From: Clitopilus passeckerianus
Taxonomy: Eukaryota; Basidiomycota; Agaricomycetes; Agaricales; Entolomataceae
Assembly: GCA_944990035.1 (NCBI GenBank)
Contig: CALYLX010000115.1
Span: forward strand, 372,001 to 436,000
DNA length: 64,000 bases
Reading direction: 5' to 3'
Numbering within the stretch: the stretch's first letter is position 1; every line of letters begins with the position of its first letter. Position numbers and translations under genes: made by a program. Shown piece by piece: positions 22,671 to 33,758 of the stretch. The notes under the pieces were generated by a model. That model had not been told where the DNA came from. It searched no databases and saw only the letters and a program-made list of their open reading frames with translations.

Positions 22671-24556
22671 ATGTCGCGTTTCGTCCGTGCGTCCAAGTAC
22701 CGGTCAGTGTCTTTGACCCTAGATTACGCTGCTGATCACTGAAGAAACCCGATTTGAATGATAACAGCCACGTCTTCGGACAGTCCGCGAAGAAAGAACA
22801 TGGCCTCGAGAACGTCAAAGTCACGAACAGTGCTTGGGATACAAACATAATCTCTGCATCTGGCGTAAGTCTCCTCCTCCTCCCCACACATTGTCCCCAC
22901 CAACTCATTTCACAACAGAAATACATCAGCATCAACTGGAACTCATCTGGCGGAGGCGCATTCGCCATCTTCCCCCTCCCATCTCCCTTCCACGGCCACC
23001 CCGGCTTCCCCCAAAAGCTCCCCGACACCCTCCCCCTCGCGCGGTCCCACACCGCCGCCGTCCTCGACACCGACTGGTCCCCGCATAACGACTCCATCGT
23101 AGCCTCCGGCGGTGAAGATGGCAAAGTCATGATCTGGAAAATCGAGTCCTCCGCTTTCGACAACTGGGGCGCCGAGGGATGGGTCCCTACGGACTTCGAT
23201 CCCGTCGCCCGGATCGACGCGTCCCCAAGGAAGATTGGGCAAGTCCTCTTCCATCCGACCGCCTCGAACGTCGTTGCTAGTGCTTCGGGCGAACATACTG
23301 TCAAGCTCTGGGATTTGGAGAATGTGGATAATGCGAGGGTTACATTGGGTGGGCATAATGATGCGATTCAGAGTATGGCTTTCAACTCTACTGGAACGTT
23401 GTTGGCGACGACTTGTAGGGATCGGAAGTTGAGGCTGTTCGATCCGAGGGCGGGGGGTGAGCCTGTTAGGGTTACGGATGGGCATAGTGGGATTAAGGGT
23501 GCGAGGGTTGTGTGGATGGGGGATATGGATAGGATTGCTACGACTGGGTTCAGCAAGATGTCGGATCGCCAGGTTGGGATTTGGGAGACTGGAGGTTTGA
23601 CGAATGTGAAAATGCTTTCGCTCGACCAGTCTGCTGGTGTGGTTATGCCGTTTTACAGTGATAATAACATTTTGTTCCTTGGTAAGTCTTACCCACTTCT
23701 CTCTCACACCACTCTGAACGATGGTTTGGTGAACAGCTGGCAAGGGAGACGGTAACATCCGCTACTACGAATACGAATCCGACAACCTCTACGCCCTCGA
23801 CGAATACAAATCCTCCGAACCCCAGCGCGGGATGTGCTTCCTCCCCCGCCGCGCGCTCAACGTCCAAGACTGCGAAATCGCACGCGCCTACAAGGTCCAC
23901 AGCTCCTCCATCGAGCCCATCGCCTTCATCGTCCCCCGCAAAGCTGACGGGTTCCAATCTGACATCTTCCCACCCGCTCCGTCGGATGAGGCCTACTCTA
24001 GCGCGTCGGAGTTTTTTACTGGAAAGAAGGCGGGGAGGAATCTGGTTGATTTGTCTTCGGGGGTTAGCTCCGGGTCCTCTGCTTCTGCGGGTCCGGCTTC
24101 GGTTTCTACGTCCCCTCCTGCTGCAGCTGTGCCACCTCCATCTGCTCCGGCGTCTGCAGTAGAACCTCCCGCCCCGTCGAGGTCAAACACACTCAACGTC
24201 GCTGCTGCCACTGCCCTGCCTACGTCCCCTGGTACCTCGCCCGTGCCGCCATCTGCGGTTACGCCTACTATTGCACAGACTGCGTCTCCTGTGGCCGAGG
24301 CGAAGGTTCCTTCTCGTACCGTGACTACTGACGACGTAAGTTCTAGTTCTTTCTCCCTCTCCCGTCTTGTTGGATGGTTTACTGACTGGTGGTTGTTGTT
24401 TTTTGATTGTAGGGTTCGAGCGGGTTAAAATCCGAGAACGCACGTCTCAACAGTGAACTTAGGGAAGCGAGGGAGAAGATTAGGAATTTGGAGGTGCAGG
24501 TTGAGGCGTTGAAGGCGAATGCGAGGAAGGCGGCTGATGTTTTGTTGGAGAGTTGA
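22671..24556 (+). CDS. CRN1: Coronin (actin-binding WD40 protein)
   Basis: Five exons (22671-22702, 22768-22864, 22919-23681, 23737-24335, 24413-24556) total 1,635 nt, giving 544 residues. It starts MSRFVRASKYRHVFGQ, the classic coronin N-terminus. WD40 repeats follow (HTAAVLDTDWSPHNDSIVAS; SASGEHTVKLWDLEN; ATTCRDRKLRLFDPRAG), then the coronin-specific extension (YYEYESDNLYALDEYKSSEP; ARAYKVHSSSIEPIAFIVPR). A Pro/Ala/Ser-rich linker precedes a C-terminal coiled coil (LNSELREAREKIRNLEVQ). Coronins bundle F-actin and regulate Arp2/3 and cofilin at cortical patches. The 3' end from about 24170 has a degenerate second copy at 28286-28644. Confidence 0.95.
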
Positions 24557-25385
24557 AGTGCCTGGGTGTAAGGCTTGGTTTGACTCAGACTGGTTTATGT
24601 GTTACGCTATTGTTGCTGTTATTGTATACGAAGTTATGTGAGAAATTTCCTGATAACATTGGTCTATTGTGCATTGGACGATTAGTATTTCGATATTCAT
24701 GCACATGGATTTGGTTGTGTTGATCAGCCTCCCTTTGATCAGACTCACGATCATGACCATGACTTTGGGCAAAACCACCATACGATGAACGTACTCATCT
24801 ACTCAGGACACGAAGTCCTCGCTGAAGCTTCCAAGAATTTTTTTTTCCTCCCTGCGTGCTCTGCTACGCCCTCATTACTCCATCCAACCCTTGACATTCG
24901 ACGCCTTGACCACCCAACCATGGAAGGCCTCCTGCGCCTTGTTCGTTCCTCCCCGGTGTAATCGCTCCCTAGATCGGAAAAACTGCAACTGCGATAAGAG
25001 AGTATGTGAAAGGAGGAGGATCGTTGCTTGGGTTTACGTCTGGTGCAATCAGCACTTCGAGGTCACAGACGGTCGGGACTGGGGATGCGGAAGGGAGGTT
25101 GTTGATGGAATTCCTGGATAAGGCGTCGGGTAGGTTCGTCTATCCGACCTTTGGGAGGGAAGAAACAAAGAAGGTGGGTTCTCTGAAAGCTGAGGGTGAG
25201 GATAAGGGCATCGAGGTGGAGGGGATACCTGATGCGTTTGCAGAGGTTTCCCAAACGAACGGATCCGTTCTCGCAGCGTTCGAAACCGACTCGGCGGCGG
25301 AATCTCCTGCTGGAATCAAGTTCAAGATCTCGAATGGAACAGCTGCTTTCTGAGCTGCGTACGTCAAGTCTCCAGTCGAAAGTTC
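24170..25385 (+). repeat. Segmental duplication, left copy (coronin 3' end plus ligase 5' end)
   Basis: This stretch is repeated in the same orientation at about 28286-29490. The match runs through the last coronin exons and intron, the coronin-ligase spacer (both have TGTTGATCAGCCTCCCTTTG and ATGACCATGACTT) and the first about 600 bp of the biotin ligase. Similarity fades at about 25385, where F-box-like sequence begins. In this copy coronin is intact and the ligase is broken. Confidence 0.85.
24785..25385 (+). pseudogene. Truncated biotin-protein ligase head
   Basis: Near copy of the first about 200 codons of the intact ligase at 28884. Lesions relative to that gene: a T-rich replacement after AAGCTTCCAAGAA (24832-24850) that adds one base, an extra A in a GGAAAAACTG run near 24978, and TGG changed to TGA near 25352 (AAFWAAY in the intact gene). 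Homology is lost at about 25385, so the catalytic domain is absent. It cannot make a ligase. The open stretch 25006-25353 is a leftover frame. Confidence 0.85.
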
Positions 25386-26340
25386 ACTCTAGCAGCTCAA
25401 GTAACCCGGTGGCCACTATATTCAACCTTTCTGACGAATTCCTTCTCGAAAAATCCTCGCACTCTCTAACATTTTCTTCCCTCTTCAATCCTGCACTATC
25501 TCGGCAATCTCTCAACATGGTCCCGCACCCTCCGACATAAGAAGGCACTGATCTTCGTATGGAAACGCTGGGGCGGATTGCCACACCTTTCCTATACCGA
25601 CAGGTTGATCTCCGAGGAGCTGTTCAATTATACGCCTCCTTCGTACTCTTGTTGGCACGACCTACGCCCCATATGTACAAGAGGTCACGATACTCGACTT
25701 GCTAAGTCCATCCAAGAGCTGAACATCAATCTATTCCCAAAATAATTCCGGACCCTCCTCCAACGCGGCCCCAAGACCGTTACACTCAATATCTGACCGT
25801 CCCTCCCTCTTCAAATACCCTACGACACCTTTTCGACGTTGCCCTTACCCCGCCTTACCAAGCCGACGCTCGGCCCTACGTTTACCGCCTGTCAGAAGCA
25901 GCATCTAGTGGCGTCGGCGTCAATACTCTGAAAACACTCGCTATCCACACTTCACCTGGCGAAGATTAGGCCAACAAAATCCACTTTCCCGTTCTCGAAG
26001 AGTTTAGAAGAACGCTTCAATTCCCTTCTTCCCCTGGCGCATCCACCTCTCCTAACCCCCCTCCTCTATGGAGTGTCGCAGTCCTCTGCAGTTTGCACCA
26101 TTGTAGGTGACTGCAGAATCGAACCTACCGAGTTAGTGCTACCGTTTGTTGTTAGGTATGGGGGAAAACTTAAGCACCTGTCAATTCGCCACTATGATGA
26201 GCACCAGGCTCTGTGGATGAGATAGGCTCTGCACGGTATTTGGAGGAAGAGGACCCGGCTTCAGATTCGAGTTGTCAGAAACCAGCCATGAGTCCGGAGG
26301 TTCCACGACCTCCCTCTTGCCTTTTACTTTGGTGATCTCA
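25386..26340 (+). pseudogene. Decayed F-box/LRR-like gene
   Basis: Starts directly where the truncated ligase copy ends. Fragments of the F-box family are visible: FNLSDEFLLEKSSHSLTFSS, then LFNPALSRQSLN, then DNA close to the 19049-20275 remnant (the CACACCTTTC...TACCGACA block and CGGCCC...TCAATATCTGACCGT). The 3' part near 26220-26330 again encodes an acidic serine-rich tail. Multiple frameshifts and stops break it. It shares more with the remnant at 19049 than with the intact gene at 3011, so the two decayed copies may descend from one duplication. Confidence 0.6.
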
Positions 26341-27744
26341 TCACGGTTTGGCAGGGAATTACTTGTATTATTTTATTGATATACATCACTTTAAATCGGA
26401 GGTAGTTATGTGCACAATAAATCTACGCACTTCTGAATCCGTAATATATGAGGCTGGTCCAAAACCGTAGCTCTGGAGGCTGTGGGTGCTTTTTCTTACG
26501 GGCTTCATTCTGTCAGTTTGATGTACCTAGCCTACATTGGATGCTTACTGTCACCCGTGATTTTCGGCATCATGGGGAGGTGCTGTGTAGCTGCAAACCA
26601 AGATGACGGTGCCGGACTGTTCTCAGTTTTAAAGTATATGACCATTCATGTCTACTTTGACCTGGCAGAAAGAAACATATACTGTTGAGTAGAATTTGGA
26701 CCCTGAAATTTCCATGTGGTGTTGTTCAAATTCACCTTTGACCTTGACATTGGCGGCGACAGATGACAACACCCTGAGCTAACTTCGGAAATCCCACTGT
26801 TCAATTGCAGAACTTCTGATTGCCTGACTACTCTTCCCTAGGCTAGGGCTCTACGCTGCTCCTTTTATATTTTCTCCGACGGTCTCTTCGTGCATGGTAG
26901 TGAGAAGACTGGACGAAGACTCTGACAACGATTTTGGACTTTAAATTCACGCAAACGACGTGTTTGACTTATTCGGGCGTATTCAGTCAGTAAACTCCAG
27001 CTATCCAGCAGTACTTGGCTAGCTCCGGCGATCTCGTAAGCTGTCATGTCAACGCTCATAACAAAACGTAAGTCACTGTCAACGGTATCGTCTCGAGTCT
27101 AGAAGTTAATATGTACGTGGTCTAGTATTCTAGTGTCGTACAATGATGGTCGGATGTTTTCATCTCCCGGATACAGTATCGCCTAGCTCAAATCCGCTCC
27201 TGTAGATTGATCGGCCACGACGCATTGAGTCTCGCTAATCGAAGGCTGAGGCGTAACTTTGGGGGATCCAAAGCTTCAAAATGTAAGAAAAACAAGGAGG
27301 TCAAAAAAGTACATTACATACATTTAGAGCTCACAGGCCCTTACTAGCTCGAAGGGAAGCCAGTCATTGGTATGCCACGGGTCTCATTCCGATATCTCGA
27401 TAAATATTTTGACAGCAGGTATGTCAGGGACTCCTCTCAAAATCTCAATCACTCTGCTGCCGCTCCTGTTTGGGCCTCAAAGCCTTTCCTTGGTCGGCAC
27501 ATGTGCAATTTGAAGCAGGGTTAGGTTCGTAAAAAGCTATTGCCCCTAGGTGCCAGTGCTAGTGACTTGGCATGCTTCTAGGTTCTGACCAAATTTCGGG
27601 AATCGGCCCAATCCTCCGGGGAGAAACTCGTACGACAGACACATCTACTGAATGTTTGAAATTTACTTAATGAGCACAAATCTCATCGACCAACCCTCAG
27701 AGTTTTTCCACTCGAACAAACTCAAGCATACCCACTCATTCGTC
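26341..27744. other. Intergenic
   Basis: No gene supported. Short open frames, for example plus 26482-26688, show no family features. This holds the upstream region of the small secreted protein gene. Confidence 0.4.
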
Positions 27745-28168
27745 ATGCGTATCACCATCTCCGTCGCTACCATTATCACTGCACTCACTGGCTCTGTGGT
27801 CGCAGATGATTGCGTGAAGGGCACCATATACTGTGGCGGCCAGTTGGAGAAGCTTCGCCGTAAGCCTGCCTTTGTGACCTATTTCTATTTGCGTATTCTA
27901 ATGATTGTCTTCAATAGCGACGTACAAATTGATGGCGATCCAGAACCTTTACGACCGGAAGAAATCCACCCCTGACTGGCAGAAGACCCAGTTCACATGT
28001 GTCTACAATGACGCGACAAAGGATTATCTGATTGATTTCTATGCCAGTGCTCCTGAGTACACAGTCTGTTATCACAGATCCCAGGGAGGAAACGATCAGT
28101 TCTACCGCCCCACGGATGCGAGCCACCAGCATAGTAATGATCCCGGCTCTGATTTCTGGGGCCCTTAG
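27745..28168 (+). CDS. Small secreted cysteine-containing protein
   Basis: Two exons, 27745-27859 and 27918-28168, joined by a 57-nt intron (GTAAGC...CAATAG), giving 121 residues from an ATG in good context (GTCATGCG). The first about 20 residues form a signal peptide (ISVATIITALTGSVVA) with a likely cut before DDC. The mature protein of about 100 residues has four cysteines (DDCVKG, YCGG, FTCVYND, TVCYH), consistent with two disulfides, and a C-terminus ending DFWGP. No known family recognised; by size and layout it is a typical fungal small secreted protein, possibly effector-like. It lies between the two copies of the coronin/ligase duplication. Confidence 0.75.
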
Positions 28169-28285
28169 AGAGGGAGGGCAACTGATAGTATACGGATATA
28201 CCATGTATTGAAGTAAATTGCTCATCATGATTTCTTTTCATATTGTCGAAATCTATGTATTGCACTGAGTCGTAGACTCGAAATT

Positions 28286-28644
28286 TCGAGGAGTAACACC
28301 CTCAATGTCGCTGGTACTGTCCCCGTGCGGCCGAGTGCGATTACGCCTACTACTATTGCGCAGACTGCGTCTCCCGTTGCTGAGGCGAAGCTGCCTTCTC
28401 GTGCGCAGACTACTGACGACGTAAGTTCCAGTTCCTTCTCCCTCTGACATCTTAAACTTGAGTGAAAATGGTTACTGATTGGTTTTTGTTGGTGGGTATA
28501 GGGTTTGAGCGCCTTGAAATCCAAGAACGCACGACTTAATTGGGAGATTAGGGAAGCGAGGGAGAAGATTAGGAATTTGGAGGTGCAGGTTGAGGCTTTG
28601 AAGGCGAAGCGAGGAAGGCTGCTGATGTTTCGTTGGGTAGTTGA
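28286..28644 (+). pseudogene. Coronin 3' end fragment
   Basis: Copy of coronin codons from the Pro/Ser linker to the stop, including the last intron. The coiled-coil part (EIREAREKIRNLEVQVEALK) is nearly unchanged, but one base is missing in GCGAATGCGAGG (here GCGAAGCGAGG), which shifts the frame before the original stop. No WD40 part is present. It is the right-hand partner of the duplication at 24170-25385. Confidence 0.85.
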
Positions 28645-29490
28645 AGAGTCCAGAGTCCAGGTGTAAAACTCCGGCTATGATTTGTGTCAGACTGGTTTAT
28701 GTGTTATGCTACTGCTGTTGTTGTTGTATACGAAGTTATATCTGATTTTCCATTGCAATGTTGAAAGCAGTGGCGGTGGTTAAGCTCGAGTTTTCTTTTC
28801 AATTTCATTCATTTGGTCGTGTTGATCAGCCTCCCTTTGATCAGAACGATCATGACCATGACTTGGACTAAAACCACCATACGATGAACGTACTCATCTA
28901 CTCAGGACACGAAGTCCTCGCTGAAGCTTCCAAGAACACATTCTCCTCACTTCGTGCTCTGCTACGCCCTCATTACTCCATCCAGCCCTTGACATTCGAC
29001 GCATTGACCACCCAACCATGGAAGGCCTCCTGCGCCTTGTTCGTTCTTCCCCGGTGTAATCGCTCCCTAGATCGGAAAACTGCAACTGCGATAAGAGAGT
29101 ATGTGGAAGGAGGAGGATCGTTGCTTGGGTTTACGTCTGGTGCAATCAGCACTTCGAGGTCACAGCCGGTCGGGACTGGGGATGCGGAAGGGAGGTTGTT
29201 GATGGAATTCCTGGATAAGGCGTCGGGTAGGTTCGTCTATCCGACCTTTGGGAGGGAAGAAACAAAGAAGGTGGGTTCTCTGAAAGCTGAGGGTGAGGAT
29301 AAGGGTATCGAGGTGGAGGGGATACCTGATGCGTTCGCAGAGGTTTCCCAAACGAACGGATCCGTTCTCGCAGCGTTCGAAACCGACTCGGCGGCGGAAT
29401 CTCCTGCTGGAATCAAGTTCAAGATCTCGAATGGAACAGCTGCGTTCTGGGCTGCGTACCTCGAGAACCCGGTCGATGGCTCACTTCAAA
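28286..29490 (+). repeat. Segmental duplication, right copy
   Basis: Direct repeat of 24170-25385. Here the coronin part is the broken one and the biotin ligase is intact, so each copy keeps one functional gene. Confidence 0.85.
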
Positions 29491-30962
29491 AACCCCAACT
29501 CGATATATTGAAACGCACCCTGCTGAGCCTCTCGCTCAAGATCCCGGAGGTCGAACCCGACACACCCGTCACACATCCACTCCCTCAGTTCCTTACAGCA
29601 GCTAAAGGCGAATATGTATCGAAGATGGTGGATGCACTTGCCGCACCCGAATCTGGATCGCAATTGAGCACATTCAAGGACGATAACGATACATTCAATT
29701 TCTATCCCGCGATGGAGGCGAGGAGATTCATGCTTCAGATGAGGTCAACTGCTCCTTCTTCGACGGATCCGGCGGATTGGCAACCGAAAGCTATTATCTT
29801 GTGTCTGGAGGAACTACCGGAGAAGGCTCTGACACCCCTGTTTGACCTGAAAGAATACTACGAGAATCTGGCGAAGTTCAGGGAGAGCCAAGGGTCGAGG
29901 AAGGAGAACGAGGATGGGATGTGGGGTTTGGGTGAGGCAGTTCTTTATGGTGAAGTTGTTACGAGCACGCAGACTATGCTTGACAAGTCAGTCCCTTCCC
30001 TTCCCATCCCATCCCATCCCTTACCTCCCATCAATTAACGCCTTCTTCCTCCCCCTCCCTCTCTCCTGCAGGAACCCCCGCTTCCACACCGCCCTCCCAT
30101 GTCCCCTTGTCTCCCTCGCAACCTACCAACTCCAAGGCCGTGGACGCGGTTCGAACGTCTGGGTCTCACCCACCGGTTGTCTCCAATTCTCGCTTCTCCT
30201 GCGGCTGGATCTTGCGTCGTTCCCCGCTTCGAAGCTGGTGTTCATCCAGTACCTGTTCGCGTTGGCTGTTGCGGAGGCGTGTAGGGACGATGCTGTGCTC
30301 GGGGAGAGGGGGAGGAGTGTGAGGTTGAAGTGGCCGAATGATGTGTATGTTGTGGAGGGAGAGAAGAAGAAGAAGGTGGGTGGGATATTGGTTGGGACTA
30401 GTTTTGGGAAGGGAAGTGTGGATGTTATTATTGGTATTTTTTGAACCATACCCAGATTTGGACACGGTCGCTGACTTACTTGAAGGTTGTGGTTTGAACG
30501 TCCTCAACGAAGAACCAATCGTCTCCCTTTCACAGCTGCTCGCTCCGGAAGACCGCCATAACCTGTTTATGGAGAAGACGTTAGCTTGCATCTTGACCCA
30601 CTTTGATCAGATGTGGGAGACGTTCGTCGCTGAGCGTGGATCTTTCGACTCGTTCATGAACCTCTACCTCCAGAGGTGGCTGCATTCGTATGTCATCTCT
30701 CATCTCTCCCCTCACACATTTCTAATTCGGAATTCCCCATATTCTTTGGATCCTTTACATTAGGGACGAGCTTGTCACCGTAACCACCGTCGATCCTCCC
30801 CAGAAGGTCAGAATCGCTGGGATCACGAGGGATCATGGGTTGTTGCATACGCTGCTGGAACGGGAAGGGTGGGCAGTGGGAGCTGGGGATCAGTTTATTG
30901 ACCTTCAGCCAGACGGAAATAGCTTTGATATGATGCAGGGGTTGATTAAGACGAAGCGGTGA
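28884..30962 (+). CDS. BPL1: Biotin-protein ligase (holocarboxylase synthetase)
   Basis: Four exons (28884-29986, 30072-30433, 30486-30687, 30764-30962) total 1,866 nt, giving 621 residues. The N-terminal half (MNVLIYSGHEVLAEASKNTF; GGGSLLGFTSGAIS) is the glutamine-amidotransferase-like domain typical of fungal ligases. The catalytic half has the biotinyl-AMP-binding signature GRGRGSNVWVSPTGC, then RLKWPNDVY, VGGILVG and IIGCGLNVLN. The C-terminal domain has TRDHGLLHTLLE. It uses ATP to attach biotin to lysine of acetyl-CoA and pyruvate carboxylases. It looks intact. Its first about 600 bp are duplicated upstream as a pseudogene. Confidence 0.95.
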
Positions 30963-32305
30963 GGGAAATGGAATGGGATTCTAGGAGTCTGAGGAACAAT
31001 TGCATGTGTAGTCTATTGTTTCGTCCTTCTTTGTCAGACTCAAAGTGTGCGCGAAGCAATTAAATTTCGGCTTCCGCTGAGATATTGTACACAATCGGGG
31101 TTCTACGAGACATAATTCGGGTTCCTTCCGTATGTCCTTTGGAGTTGATGTACAATAACCAATAACCCGATGATAGCCTGGAAATGACCTCAACACCCTC
31201 GAGATGGAAATGAGTATTATGTTGGTAGAAGCACTCATAAATTCCTCGCCTTCACAATATCCTGCCAACCCCCCACTGCTACATGCAGATACGGCCCATT
31301 GGACGGGTTCGTTGAAAGATGAAATGCAAGGCGTAGTTATCGACGTTAAATTGCGTCCTCCTTGTCATTTGTATTCCTTATGTCAATATTGAAGCATCAT
31401 CGTGGGCCCGATCGCAGAAATCCAACTCGGTGCCAGATAACGATAAGTGGGGTGTGCCCAACGTTGAGGCTACGGATATTTTGAATGATTATGCAGATTT
31501 AGTGACATGTGAACAAACAACTTATAGGTAGGAGCGTTTCATCGAGTGGCAGAAGTCGCTTCAGATTGAATGTCACTGACACACGTCAAAACACCTGGTC
31601 TTAGTGTACAAACTGGGGTTCTAGATGTTTGGCTAGATCTATCTCGCTTGTTTCTGGGATGATATTTCCTCGTAAATTCCAATTTAGGAACTTGTAACAG
31701 ATGAACCAGTCAAGTCGGGTGGTCGTTTCCCCAAAGAGGGAGTGACTTCGCCGTGTACGCAGCCCCGTCACAGCACAAAGCTCAGATAATCTTGTCGCAA
31801 ACAAATCCGGGAGATTTGGCTGATAATTCAATGCATCGGAAGCAACGGAAGGTGTAGGTGGTAACCTTTTGCTTACACTCATCGAGTTGTGTGGGACAAT
31901 CCGACAGATGAACCACCTAGATACCGAGTCCAATGTTCAAGCTACAGGAGGTCTTGAGAGCAAGAACTTGAACCCCGAACTCCGAGGTGTTTTCTGTAGA
32001 TCACCCGAATTAGCGTTCGGGTCTCCAAACCTAACCTCACAACGGACCGCCTCCCGGCCATATTCCTTGGCTATTTCATCGAACATCTAGGGGACGAAGA
32101 CATGGTTCCATTCATGCCCCCTACATGTTCTCTTCGCTTCATCCCGATTTGTTAGAAGCTACAAACACCAGATCTGTCGGGAAAACCATACATGTGTATC
32201 CAGCCGGCAGTGGACGCGACCTTGGCCTAATTAGAGCTTGACATCGACTGGACATTTTACTCCGAATCTTCTAGCTTTTCCCGGACATTCTCTCGGTCTA
32301 CATGC
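30963..32305. other. Intergenic
   Basis: No gene supported on either strand. A minus frame at 31601-31933 is open for 110 codons but has no family features. Confidence 0.4.
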
Positions 32306-33239
32306 ATGCGAGAAACCTGTCAATTTTTTCACTCAGGTAGAGGGTCAAGGATTCTATGGATTGACTATAAATGCCTTTTGTTCTGTCTCCAATGCACTAT
32401 TCCAACGCACAGTCACGGGGATGGTCCTATTTTCCGGGAGGCAAAGCTGTTCTACGCCTTTACAAAGTCGAACTCGCCAGTAACATACGGGCCTGGACTT
32501 GCATATTCTATCGCTGGCTTGAAGCATAGGTATGATGCGTCCGGGAGCTCATTATCATCCATCACACTTCCCTTCTTCTTTATTTTGGCGTGGCTAGCCA
32601 GCTATACCTACTTCTTCGACATCTATAATCAGCTCAACGGCATAGAGGAGGATAGGTTGAACAAACCTGACCGCCCTCTCCCATCGGGACAAATTAGGCC
32701 TCGCGGCGCTCAACTACGTTGCGGAATATTCACCGCACTATTTGTATTGACAGAGGCTCTTCACCATGCTCTCATTGTTCCCAATCTTGTTTGGGTGGCA
32801 GCTTCCTTCAACCTAAACTGCACGTCTTACGGGCAGCATTGGGTTGTCAAGAATATCTTCGGGATGTCTTTAGGCGCTTGGTCATTGATCATTGGGCCAG
32901 CAAGACTTGCTAACACCGACGCCAGAAATCGAACGACAAGCCGTATTCATCTCCTTGTGGGCAGGGTTTGCGGTGCTCGCTCAAGACTGGAGGGATCTGG
33001 ACGGCGACCTGCAGGTAGGGAGGTATACTCTACCGATTGCTTTTGGAGATGGGCCAAGTCGGTGGCTATACGTGCTTATCGTCGAGCCGATTGCACTCGG
33101 CATGCTGTGGCTGGGCGGTATCTTTGAGATTGCACCTCTGCCAATAATTATCATACATGGTACTATTGCATACCGTGTCCTCCGTGCTTTAGGATGCCAT
33201 GACAGGCAATACGATGCCCAAACCTATGCTGTGAGTTAG
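32306..33239 (+). pseudogene. UbiA-type prenyltransferase, frameshifted
   Basis: Carries both UbiA aspartate motifs. The first is NQLNGIEEDRLNKPDRPLPS in one frame; the second is QDWRDLDGDLQVGRYTLPIA in another. Between them the sequence is family-like (NLVWVAASFNLN, then the HWVVKNIFGMSLGAWSL region) up to about 32895. There the frame must shift by one base to continue into TPTPEIERQAVFISLWAGF; I found no intron that does this. The 5' end is unclear: the stretch before KLFYAFTKS is unlike the family and may hide a first exon. Such integral membrane enzymes move prenyl chains in fungal terpenoid or quinone pathways. Most likely a recently broken gene, or a one-base sequencing error. Confidence 0.65.
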
Positions 33240-33758
33240 TCGTCTTTTGTAAGCACAAGGAAATCCAACGTTGACGCCATGCTCTATTCATTGTCATACT
33301 GGTCGTTTTATCGTTGTACAATATATAGGATTGGGCGCCCCATTTATTTTTCTCCGTACCAGACATTTTTAGGCACAAGACACTTCTCCATGAACGTCTG
33401 ATTCTTCATCCTTCATTCTGTCGTATATATACTTGTTTGTTTGTTTTGGGGCTTAGAATATATTGCTCGTATAATAGGAGGTCCACCTCCTGGTATACTT
33501 ACTAAATAGTAAACCTCAGAATGAGCTCAGTGACCTCGTCTGGGAAGAACCATCGCTGCCCTCATAACAAGGATGGCGACCTGTGCCGGTCATAGCGGGA
33601 CTATTATGCAATGGACAGAGTTCCCATCCCCATTTACACCGCTGCGAGCGCCAATGCACCTTGACCCGAGCGCCGATCGGTGATCGGCCATAGCCGACAC
33701 TTTGTTGCCAGCACTTACGATGCTAGCGTTCTGCTCAACACTCGTATAAACCGGCACA
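33240..33758. other. Intergenic
   Basis: No gene seen; it contains the promoter region of the downstream reductase. A minus-strand open frame over 33590-33952 is a shadow. Confidence 0.4.
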
